64,000 nt of DNA from Aphanizomenon flos-aquae FACHB-1287. Lineage in GTDB: Bacteria > Cyanobacteriota > Cyanobacteriia > Cyanobacteriales > Nostocaceae. A program made the position numbers and the translations under genes. The DNA is taken from positions 1-64,000 of the forward strand of contig NZ_JACJTO010000024.1 of NCBI RefSeq assembly GCF_014698755.1. Reading direction: 5' to 3'. Shown in pieces: positions 19,537-26,857 of the stretch. The notes beneath the pieces were generated by a model, which saw nothing but the letters and a program-made list of their open reading frames with translations, ran no database searches and had not been told where the DNA came from. Position 1 is the stretch's first letter, and each line of letters opens with the position of its first letter.

Positions 19537-19923
19537 TTGCATTATCTGGCTTCTGCAATATTGGAATTACAAAAACTACAAGGAATTGCTGGCATGAGAC
19601 TATCTGAATTAGATCCACTCATCCCGCTGAATGAGTTACGAGAAGACCTCCTTAAATTACCAAAAGGTTATTCATTTTATGAAGATGAATTAGTAGATTT
19701 TCTATCACGGAGAAGATGGCCTGAAAGCAATCGCCGCATTGATAGAACAACATTCTGGCGGTGGCGTAATGATAACGCTATTGAACATCAAAAAATATTT
19801 AGTCGCTTAGACCTTCTCAAACTTTGCCAAATTTGTGATCATTACCGAGTAGACGGAACCCGCAGCGAATACTTGGCAATTATGCGGAAGAAGAAAGAGA
19901 AAGAGGTTGTACTAAATAAATAA
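19537..19923 (+). CDS. small unknown protein beside the PKS divergent promoter
   Basis: The frame encodes up to 128 residues from a TTG codon. The first ATG is residue 20 (19594), giving 109 residues. I do not recognise the family. It is soluble and has a basic, tryptophan-rich middle (SRRRWPESNRRIDRTTFWRWRN) that could be a DNA-binding helix pair. A helical C-terminus (RLDLLKLCQICDHYR, then a Lys/Glu-rich tail) follows. It is the first gene after the divergent spacer, in the same direction as the exporter genes, so it is a candidate local regulator. That role is inferred from position and charge only. It could also be an exporter or PKS accessory protein. Confidence 0.65.
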   Translation: MHYLASAILELQKLQGIAGMRLSELDPLIPLNELREDLLKLPKGYSFYEDELVDFLSRRRWPESNRRIDRTTFWRWRNDNAIEHQKIFSRLDLLKLCQICDHYRVDGTRSEYLAIMRKKKEKEVVLNK

Positions 19924-20243
19924 TTTTTTGATATTGGTAATCGGTAATAGTCATTAACTAATTGCCAATTACCTATCAAAATTTTAGTATTTGAGCATTT
20001 TATGTAATTTCCTGTTAATTAACCTCAGTAAATAATTTTTGTCATCAGAAATTTAAGTGTAGGTTTGAATAATCAAGTTTTCAAAACTAACAAAATTTTT
20101 GATAAATAGTATTTTTTTGGATATTGGATATTTATTATATCAGAGATAAGGTTATCAAGAGATGCTATCAAGTGTTATGGCTTTTCTGTCTCGTATTTAG
20201 AGTCAGTTATATTGTCATATTTCCTAATTTAAAAGACAAAATT

Positions 20244-21446
20244 ATGGTACACAAAGAAAAGCACTCATTAATAAAACCTATAAGTTTATTGCCGATAATG
20301 TTAGCAAGTGCTGGGGTTATAGCCACTAGTATACTATCTATTGATAGCCTTTTACATTTTTGGAAACCTTCTAAATCAGCCTCTCAAATATCTCCTATTC
20401 TCCCCAGTTTAGCACCTACAATTAATGCTGTTGCGGCTTTAGGACGTTTAGAACCTCAAGGAGAGGTGATTCGTCTTTCTGCACCTAATTCACAAACAGG
20501 AATCAGAGTTAATCAACTTTTGGTGAAAAAAGGAGACAAAATTCGTCAAGGACAAATAGTAGCAGTTCTTGATAGTTATATCCCTAATCTTGCAGTTTTA
20601 GAAAAAGCAAAACGACAAGTAGAAGTGAGTCAAGCGAACCTTGAGCAAGTAAAAGCAGGTGCGAAAGAAGGTGATATTTCGGCTCAAAAAGCCACAATTT
20701 CTCGTTTAGAAGCTGAATTACGAGGGTCAATTTCTACTCAAAAAGCTACAATTTCTCGTTTAGAAGCTGAACTAAAAAATTCAGAAACCGAAAATACACG
20801 ATATCAGAAATTATATCAAGATGGTGCTATTTCTGCTTCTGATACAGATACTAAAAAATTACGCAGGGATACTGTTCAAGAACAACTTAATGAAGCTAAT
20901 GCTAATCTAAAACGAACTGTAGAAACTTTAGAAAAACAGTTAAGTGAGTCTCAAGCTAGACTTACTAGTATTGCAGAAATTCGTCCTACAGATTTGCAAC
21001 TAGCACAAGCAAATGTCAAAAGTGCCATAGCATCTGTTCAACAAGCTCAAGCAGAACTAAATTTAAGTTCTATCCTTGCACCTATTAATGGTCAAGTGCT
21101 AAAAATTAATACTTGGCCAGGAGAAATAATTGGCAATAAGGGCATATTAGAATTAGGACAAACTCAACAAATGTATGTAGTTGCAGAAGTCTATGAAACT
21201 GATATTAAAAAAGTTCGTTTAGGTCAATCAGTAACTATCACTGGTGAAGCTTTTACAGGAACATTAAAAGGGACAGTTACAGATATTGGTTTACAAGTTG
21301 GTAGACAAAACATCTTCAATACTAATCCTGGTTCAGACACAGATAACAAAATAGTTAATGTAAAAATTCGCATTGATAACCCCGCAGATAATCAACGAGT
21401 TTCAAGCTTAACAAATTTACAGGTACAGGTACTTATTAAGATATAA
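20244..21446 (+). CDS. devB: DevB-type membrane fusion protein (HlyD family)
   Basis: This periplasmic adaptor of a DevBCA ABC exporter joins the inner-membrane permease to a TolC-like outer-membrane channel. In heterocyst-formers DevBCA exports glycolipids. From the ATG at 20244 the protein has 400 residues. The longer frame (from TTG at 20124) adds 40 residues of doubtful value. One N-terminal membrane helix (SLLPIMLASAGVIATSILSI) is followed by a lipoyl half (INQLLVKKGDKIRQGQIVAVLDS-type). A long coiled coil with a duplicated SxQKATISRLEAEL phrase comes next, then the second lipoyl half (ILAPINGQVLKINTWPGEIIG) and a beta-barrel domain. It lies 75 bp before devC. Confidence 0.92.
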   Translation: MVHKEKHSLIKPISLLPIMLASAGVIATSILSIDSLLHFWKPSKSASQISPILPSLAPTINAVAALGRLEPQGEVIRLSAPNSQTGIRVNQLLVKKGDKIRQGQIVAVLDSYIPNLAVLEKAKRQVEVSQANLEQVKAGAKEGDISAQKATISRLEAELRGSISTQKATISRLEAELKNSETENTRYQKLYQDGAISASDTDTKKLRRDTVQEQLNEANANLKRTVETLEKQLSESQARLTSIAEIRPTDLQLAQANVKSAIASVQQAQAELNLSSILAPINGQVLKINTWPGEIIGNKGILELGQTQQMYVVAEVYETDIKKVRLGQSVTITGEAFTGTLKGTVTDIGLQVGRQNIFNTNPGSDTDNKIVNVKIRIDNPADNQRVSSLTNLQVQVLIKI

Positions 21447-21521
21447 AACTGAACTATAATTTCGATGATTAATAAGATGTATTTAAAAAATTTAGTGCTT
21501 ATATAACCACAAGGAAAAAAC

Positions 21522-22697
21522 ATGATTTTAAATATACCTTTGCCTTGGCTACAATTGGTAAAACAAAAAGTACGCTTTTTTGTAGCATTAGCTGGTATTG
21601 CTTTTATTTCTGTTTTAATGTTTATGCAAATTGGGTTTCAAGATGCTCTTTATGCTAGTGCTACTCAAGTCCATAAACACCTGCGAGGTGATTTGTTTTT
21701 AATTAGCTCCCAATACAAATCTTTAACTTCTACTCAAAGCTTTCCTCGCAGTCGTTTACATCAAATATTAGGTTTTAACGGCACAGAATCTGTTGAACCT
21801 TTATATGTCCAATTTGCTAAACTCAAAAATCCCATTAATGGCCGCAAATATCCTATTTACATTCTAGGATTTGATCCGGTAAAATCTATCTTTAAATTAC
21901 CAGAAGTAGATCAAAATTTTCAATTACTAAAAATTCCTGATCAAGTATTTTTTGACCGCGCAGCCCGGCCAGAATTTGGACCAATTGCTGAATATTTTCA
22001 AAAAAATCAACCTATAGGTATGGAAATATTTAGTTATTTGGGAACTATTGGTTATAAGGTTAAAGTTAGTGGTTTATTTACTCTTGGACCTTCCTTTGGT
22101 GTGGATGGTAATTTAATAGTTAGTTCTTCTACTTTTTTTAATATCTTTCCAGAACATAGATCAAATCAAATAGATATAGGCTTAATTCATCTAAAACCTA
22201 ATGTTAACCCCCAAGCAATTCTCACAACTTTATCTAATAGTTTACCAAAGGATGTCACGGTAATGACACGCCAAGAATTTATTGACTTTGAAAAAAGCTA
22301 TTGGACATTAAGAACACCAATTGGATTTGTATTTAATTTAATGGTAATGATGGGTTTTGTTGTCGGTGTAATTGTCGTTTATCAAATCCTTTATAGTAAT
22401 ATATCAACTCATATTGTCCAATTTGCTACACTCAAAGCTATGGGATTTAGGAATAAATATCTTTTAAATGTCGTATTTCAACAAGCTGTAATTTTAGCTA
22501 TTTTGGGTTACATTCCCGGTTTTGCTATCTCTTTAGGACTATATGATATTGCTAAAAATGCAACTAAATTACCAATTGTTATGGATCTAAATAAGGGATT
22601 ATTAGTATTTATTTCTGTGATTGTTATGTGCTTAACTTCTGGTTTCTTTTCTACCAATAAACTACGTAAGGTAGATCCAGCGGAAATATTTAATTAA
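21522..22697 (+). CDS. devC: DevC-type ABC exporter permease
   Basis: This inner-membrane permease of the DevBCA exporter has 391 residues, a normal length for DevC. It shows the MacB/DevC plan: one N-terminal helix (~18-38), a large periplasmic domain (~45-265), then three C-terminal helices (~270-295, ~322-345 and ~362-380). The FATLKAMGFRNKYLLNVVFQQA segment between the last helices is the usual coupling region. A GGAAAA-type ribosome site precedes the ATG. It is followed after three bases by devA, so the two are co-translated. Its substrate cannot be read from sequence; the neighbouring PKS suggests a glycolipid-like molecule. Confidence 0.92.
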   Translation: MILNIPLPWLQLVKQKVRFFVALAGIAFISVLMFMQIGFQDALYASATQVHKHLRGDLFLISSQYKSLTSTQSFPRSRLHQILGFNGTESVEPLYVQFAKLKNPINGRKYPIYILGFDPVKSIFKLPEVDQNFQLLKIPDQVFFDRAARPEFGPIAEYFQKNQPIGMEIFSYLGTIGYKVKVSGLFTLGPSFGVDGNLIVSSSTFFNIFPEHRSNQIDIGLIHLKPNVNPQAILTTLSNSLPKDVTVMTRQEFIDFEKSYWTLRTPIGFVFNLMVMMGFVVGVIVVYQILYSNISTHIVQFATLKAMGFRNKYLLNVVFQQAVILAILGYIPGFAISLGLYDIAKNATKLPIVMDLNKGLLVFISVIVMCLTSGFFSTNKLRKVDPAEIFN

Positions 22698-22700
22698 CTC

Positions 22701-23402
22701 ATGATCCAATATTTACCTTCTCCTAATATTTTAGAAATCACAAATCTTAATCATTACTTTGGTCATAGTAAATTACTTACTCAGACTTTATTTGAGATTA
22801 ATTTGACTATCAAACCTGGAGAAATTGTGATTATGACTGGACCATCTGGTTCAGGAAAAACTACTTTATTAACATTAATTGGAGGTTTACGTTCTGTACA
22901 AGAGGGAAGTTTACAATTTAATGGACAGGAATTATTCGGCGCTAGTCGGGAAGAATTAGTACAGGTTCGTCGTCAAATTGGCTATATTTTTCAAGCGCAT
23001 AATTTATTAGATTTCCTCACAGCTATGCAAAATGTTCAAATGTCTTTGGAATTACAAAATGATATTTCTTCATGGGAATCTTATATCCAATCAGAAACAA
23101 TGCTCAATGCTGTAAAATTAGGAGATAGAATTAATTATTATCCTTCTGATCTTTCTGGAGGACAAAAACAACGGGTAGCTATTGCTCGCGCTCTAGTGAG
23201 TCATCCTAAGTTAGTATTAGCTGATGAACCTACGGCTGCTTTAGATAGTAAATCAGGACGAGATGTGGTTAATTTAATGCAGCAATTAGCAAAAGAACAA
23301 AATTGTACTATTTTAATTGTCACCCACGATAACCGGATTTTAGATATTGCTGACAGAATCATTACTATGGAAGATGGTCGTTTAATGCAGCAACTCACAT
23401 AG
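22701..23402 (+). CDS. devA: DevA-type ABC exporter ATPase
   Basis: This ATPase of the DevBCA exporter has 233 residues. It shows Walker A GPSGSGKTT (~47-55), a Q-loop (GYIFQAHNLLDFLTAMQNV), the signature LSGGQKQRVAIARAL, Walker B LVLADEPTAALD, and a switch histidine in IVTHD. These make it a complete, probably active subunit. Its ATG lies three bases after the devC stop. It is the last gene of the rightward arm of the island. A hairpin without a T-run follows at 23407-23431. Confidence 0.95.
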   Translation: MIQYLPSPNILEITNLNHYFGHSKLLTQTLFEINLTIKPGEIVIMTGPSGSGKTTLLTLIGGLRSVQEGSLQFNGQELFGASREELVQVRRQIGYIFQAHNLLDFLTAMQNVQMSLELQNDISSWESYIQSETMLNAVKLGDRINYYPSDLSGGQKQRVAIARALVSHPKLVLADEPTAALDSKSGRDVVNLMQQLAKEQNCTILIVTHDNRILDIADRIITMEDGRLMQQLT

Positions 23403-23406
23403 AGAT

Positions 23407-23431
23407 ATCTGACTGATCAAAAAAGTCAGAT
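23407..23431 (+). terminator. hairpin after devA
   Basis: ATCTGACT (23407-23414) pairs perfectly with AGTCAGAT (23424-23431) over a nine-base loop, directly after the devA stop. No clear T-run follows, so it may be an mRNA-end stabiliser or a weak terminator. It also sits just past the 3' end of the convergent nagB. Confidence 0.5.
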
Positions 23432-23451
23432 ACCTTCCTATGTCTAGTTAT

Positions 23452-24228
23452 TTAATAAGTTAATAAACTAGCTGAATTAGCATCTAAAAATAAAGTAGCT
23501 TGGGGTTGTTGACGTAAAATAGAAGCTGGACAATTAGTAGTAATATCTCCCGTCAACATAGTTTTAACTACCTCAGCTTTTCTGTTTGTTGGTGCTAAAC
23601 AAATTATTTTTTTAGCACTGCAAATCATGGGAATAGTTACAGTAAATGCGTATTGGGGAACATCTAGTAAATTAGCAAAATATCCTGTATTTACTTGTTG
23701 TTGACGGTTGACATTATCCAATTTAACAAGTTTAATTTTAGAGATGTCCTGAAAATTTGCCACTGCTGGATCATTAAATGCCAAATGTCCATTTTCTCCA
23801 ATACCTAAACAACATAAGTCTATCGGTTGATTTTCTAAAAGTTGAGCATAGCGATCGCACTCAGCTATTGGTTGTAATGTATCCCCTGTTATATAATAAA
23901 ATCTGTGAGGACATACCTTTTCTTCTACCCGTTCCCGTAAATAACGACGAAAACTCCCAGGATGATCTGATGCAATTCCCAAATATTCATCTAAATGAAA
24001 TAAAATTATCCGTGACCAATCTATTTCCCCTAACTCAATTAAAGCATCTAAAAATCGAATTTGGGAATTACCTGTAGCTAATAAAATTGCCACTTTATCC
24101 TGTTTATTGAGCAGATTTTGTAAATACTGATGTGTGATTTTAGCCACACTTTCCGACATTTCCGCTTCTGAATTGTAAATCTCCACCAACAAACGATCAA
24201 CATTAACAGACCTTCTAGATTTTATCAT
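23452..24228 (-). CDS. nagB: glucosamine-6-phosphate deaminase-family protein
   Basis: This 258-residue protein belongs to the NagB / 6-phosphogluconolactonase sugar-phosphate family. It shows LATGNSQIRFLDAL (phosphate loop), FHLDEYLGI and the GIGENGHLAFNDP signature of NagB, with the GHLAFNDP histidine and acid residues that open the sugar ring. NagB turns glucosamine-6-phosphate into fructose-6-phosphate and ammonia. The first loop reads ATGNSQ rather than the usual ATGSTP, so substrate preference may differ. It is convergent with devA. Whether it serves the neighbouring island's sugar chemistry is unknown; it may simply be a neighbour. Confidence 0.88.
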   Translation of the reverse strand: MIKSRRSVNVDRLLVEIYNSEAEMSESVAKITHQYLQNLLNKQDKVAILLATGNSQIRFLDALIELGEIDWSRIILFHLDEYLGIASDHPGSFRRYLRERVEEKVCPHRFYYITGDTLQPIAECDRYAQLLENQPIDLCCLGIGENGHLAFNDPAVANFQDISKIKLVKLDNVNRQQQVNTGYFANLLDVPQYAFTVTIPMICSAKKIICLAPTNRKAEVVKTMLTGDITTNCPASILRQQPQATLFLDANSASLLTY

Positions 24229-24271
24229 TTGTTACTCCCAATTACCCATATCAATCACCAATTACCAATTA

Positions 24272-24298
24272 TAAAAAAAGACAGGCAAAAAGCCTGTC
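24272..24298 (-). terminator. rho-independent terminator of petCA
   Basis: Read on the minus strand: GACAGGC, loop TTTTT, GCCTGTC, then TTTTTTT. The stem is a perfect 7 bp and the T-run spans 24273-24279. It lies 32 bp after the petA stop, so it should end the petC-petA transcript. Confidence 0.9.
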
Positions 24299-24329
24299 AA
24301 ATAACTGATAATTTAGCAAAGAATTTGCT

Positions 24330-25331
24330 TTAGAAATTCATTTCCGCAGCTTGGACTTTTTCTACTTGTTTCTTCTTGAGAACTAGCATTACTTGTGCCA
24401 ACATTACTAAACAGATAAAAGCAACTAACCATGCAACTCGAGAAGAGTCTTGTAAAACGATTTCTGCGTCTTTTTGACCAAAACCGCCAACATTGGGGTT
24501 ATTAGTCAAAGCATCACCAATTACTACTGCTTGTCCTTCAGTTACAACTAATTCAGGTCCCACAGGAACTGTATCAGTAACAACATCACCAGTTGCAGTT
24601 GTGATGCTAATCAGATTCTTCACATTACCGTCTTCATCTTCTGATTGAGCAATTTTGCTAATTGTACCGGCAACAGAAGCGTTGAATAGGTTATTATTGC
24701 TTTTTTCACCTGTGGGGTAAACTTGTCCACGTCCGCGATTACCGCCTACATGAACAGAGTATTTGCCAAAGTGGATATTTTTGTCTGTAGCGGGGTTAGG
24801 AGAAAGAACCGGGAAGACAATTTCTTGATATTCCTCACCGGGTAATGGACCAACAATAAAAACATTATCTGTTTCATCATTGTAAGGAGTGAATGTCATA
24901 TCACCCACTTCTTTCTTCATTTCTTCAGAAATACGGTCTTCTGGGGCAATCTTGAAGCCTTCGGGCAACATTAATACAGCACCAACATTTAAGCCCACCT
25001 TAGAACCATCAGCGCCCACTTGTTCCACACTAGGATCATAAGGAATTTTGACAACGGCTTTAAATACAGTATCAGGTAGCACAGATTGAGGAACTTCCAA
25101 TTCTGTGGGTTTAGCCGCTAGGTGACAGTTAGCGCAAACAATTCGGCCTGTAGCCTCGCGGGGGGTTGCAGGAGCGGTTTCCTGAGCCCAGAATGGATAG
25201 GCGGCAGCAGTTTGTGGTACGACTATATCGCTAGTGAAGAAAAAGGTAACAGTAGCGATCGCTATTAGCAATGTTTTGAACGTTGCTTTAGCAGTACGAG
25301 TTAACCTCGTAGGTGTAAGGGCATTTCTCAT
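24330..25331 (-). CDS. petA: apocytochrome f
   Basis: Cytochrome f is the c-type haem subunit of the cytochrome b6f complex and passes electrons from the Rieske protein to plastocyanin or cytochrome c6. The protein (333 residues) has a long signal peptide ending near AAAYPFWAQ; the mature N-terminal tyrosine is an axial haem ligand. The haem motif CANCH follows shortly after. The large lumenal domain ([17 protein letters not shown]) and one C-terminal membrane helix ([24 protein letters not shown]) complete it. It lies 117 bp downstream of petC on the same strand, the usual cyanobacterial petCA order, with a strong terminator after it. Confidence 0.98.
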   Translation of the reverse strand: MRNALTPTRLTRTAKATFKTLLIAIATVTFFFTSDIVVPQTAAAYPFWAQETAPATPREATGRIVCANCHLAAKPTELEVPQSVLPDTVFKAVVKIPYDPSVEQVGADGSKVGLNVGAVLMLPEGFKIAPEDRISEEMKKEVGDMTFTPYNDETDNVFIVGPLPGEEYQEIVFPVLSPNPATDKNIHFGKYSVHVGGNRGRGQVYPTGEKSNNNLFNASVAGTISKIAQSEDEDGNVKNLISITTATGDVVTDTVPVGPELVVTEGQAVVIGDALTNNPNVGGFGQKDAEIVLQDSSRVAWLVAFICLVMLAQVMLVLKKKQVEKVQAAEMNF

Positions 25332-25339
25332 CTCTATAA

Positions 25340-25395
25340 AGTCATTTGTCAGTGGTTATTGGTCAGTTGTCATTGGTCAGTTGTCAGTAGTCAAG
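25340..25395. repeat. short tandem repeats of the GTCAGTT/GTCATTG type
   Basis: In the petC-petA spacer, GTCATTTGTCAGTGG and GGTCAGTTGTCATTGGTCAGTTGTCAGTAGTC are degenerate heptamers in tandem. Such short repeats are common between genes of heterocyst-formers. Related phrases occur at 26250-26275 and 29150-29170. Confidence 0.6.
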
Positions 25396-25448
25396 AGTTG
25401 ATTAAAAGCCCTAGATTGTTGACTTGAGACTAATAACTTTTGCACTAT

Positions 25449-25988
25449 TTAAGCCCACCAAGCGGCATCCCCAGTGCGGAAATCGGTTTCTGTCCAAGGT
25501 GTTAACAGAATTTTGTCGTCTGTCACTTTTGCATGAGCCAGAGGTAAGGATTTGGGTGCAGGACCGCGAATTACTTTACCAGTAGCGTCATATTGTGAAC
25601 CATGACAAGGGCATTTAAACTTATTTTCAGCCACATTCCAAGGAACAACACAACCTAAGTGGGTACAAATAGCATTAATCCCGTAATCAGCGATCGCTTC
25701 TTTACTTTCCACTACAATATACGTAGGATCTCCCTTGAGTCCTTGCACCAAAGTGCGATCGCCTACATTATGGCCATCCAGAAATTGACTAACACTAACA
25801 TCATTACCCAATTCGTTTTTGGCTACTGTACCGCCACCAGCACCAACGGCCGCAGGAGGGATAAAGTAGTTAACAACAGGGTACAATGCACCCAAAGCCA
25901 CTCCGGTAACAGTCCCAAAAGTGAGCAGGTTCATAAACTGACGACGACCCATATCGGGAACGTCTGCTGATTCAGAAAATTGAGCCAT
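25449..25988 (-). CDS. petC: cytochrome b6f Rieske iron-sulfur protein
   Basis: This Rieske subunit carries electrons from plastoquinol to cytochrome f. It has 179 residues, the normal cyanobacterial length. An N-terminal [21 protein letters not shown] segment has a twin-arginine-like pair and the single membrane anchor. A glycine-rich hinge ([15 protein letters not shown]) follows, then the soluble [2Fe-2S] domain. The two cluster-binding boxes are intact: CTHLGC and CPCHGSQYD. The ending GDAAWWA is typical. It is the first gene of petC-petA. Confidence 0.98.
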   Translation of the reverse strand: MAQFSESADVPDMGRRQFMNLLTFGTVTGVALGALYPVVNYFIPPAAVGAGGGTVAKNELGNDVSVSQFLDGHNVGDRTLVQGLKGDPTYIVVESKEAIADYGINAICTHLGCVVPWNVAENKFKCPCHGSQYDATGKVIRGPAPKSLPLAHAKVTDDKILLTPWTETDFRTGDAAWWA

Positions 25989-26283
25989 AATCTCCGCGCT
26001 GTTTGTGTAATTTATTAATCATTTTGATAAGAGTACCAGCACTTGAGTAACTCTTATCTGAATCGAAACAATAACGCTCACAGCGATGCCATACTTCTTA
26101 GTTGCAAGACATAGTGAGCATCTTTTCTGTTAGCATTACATTTCTTTATATCCTTATCATACTGGAGTCACGGAACTTAATATCATAACTAAATGTAAAA
26201 TCTAGATAAGCCCAGGGAATAGGGAATAGGAGGAAACTTCTTAACAACGGACAATGGACAACTGACAACGGACTAAAATTGCT
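25989..26283. other. divergent spacer petC / DUF3067
   Basis: This 295-bp region separates the leftward petCA operon from the rightward DUF3067 gene and should hold both promoters. It also contains short GACAATGGACAACTGACAACGGAC-type repeats just before the DUF3067 start. No specific operator was identified. Confidence 0.45.
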
Positions 26284-26592
26284 ATGACCGGAAGGGAATT
26301 ACGTCAACTGTTGATTAATAAATGGGGACAAGCTTATGATCTCCAGTTTCGTCGCACCCAGGGGAAAATATTCCTACAAATCATGTGGAAATATTTTGGA
26401 CAAGTTTCTTTCCCCTTGAGTGAGACAGATTACCAAGATCATCTCGACAGCATTGCTAATTATTTAAACGCTTTAGGAGGAACACAACAAGTACAAACTT
26501 TTATTACCGAAACTAAAGAACGTCCACGTCTTGGCAAAGCAGTTAGCATCCCCCTGGATTTGGGTGAACGAGCATCAGAATGGATTGTTTAA
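26284..26592 (+). CDS. DUF3067 family protein
   Basis: This 102-residue protein belongs to a small family conserved in cyanobacteria and plastids, with no firmly known role that I can state. The sequence shows TGRELRQLLINKWGQAYDLQFRRTQGKIFLQIMWKYFGQVSFPLSE, the characteristic front half. A helix containing YLNALGG and a C-terminal RPRLGKAVSIPLDLG segment follow. There is no signal peptide or membrane helix. It is divergent from petC, an arrangement that may be meaningful for photosynthetic electron transport, but this is only context. Start is ATG. Confidence 0.88.
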   Translation: MTGRELRQLLINKWGQAYDLQFRRTQGKIFLQIMWKYFGQVSFPLSETDYQDHLDSIANYLNALGGTQQVQTFITETKERPRLGKAVSIPLDLGERASEWIV

Positions 26593-26857
26593 GAATTAGG
26601 CAATCGGCAATAGGTAACAGGTAATCAAATTTTACTCCTGACTCCCAACTGCCGATTTAGCGACCTGAAACTCAAGATATAAAAACATTAACGGTAAAAA
26701 ATCAGATTTCCGTTACTATTTACACTTATTGTACTAGGTCAACACGGTATTAATCAGGCTATGATTATGAGACGGTTTTAGAAGCCTAGAACAGTCCGGG
26801 TAAATTATGTTAATTTTTACGATAAGCTACGATAACACAGTGCAGGGGACGTAAGCT

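Noticed and set aside
3572-23402. Calling the island the heterocyst glycolipid hgl locus
   Set aside because: No hglB-type thioester reductase, hetN/hetI or glycosyltransferase is present, and a PapA-like acyltransferase and docking protein are extra; only similarity of enzyme type is claimed.
23452-24228. nagB as part of the PKS island's sugar chemistry
   Set aside because: It is convergent with devA, lies past the hairpin and contains a HIP1 site like the flanking housekeeping genes; there is no positive link.
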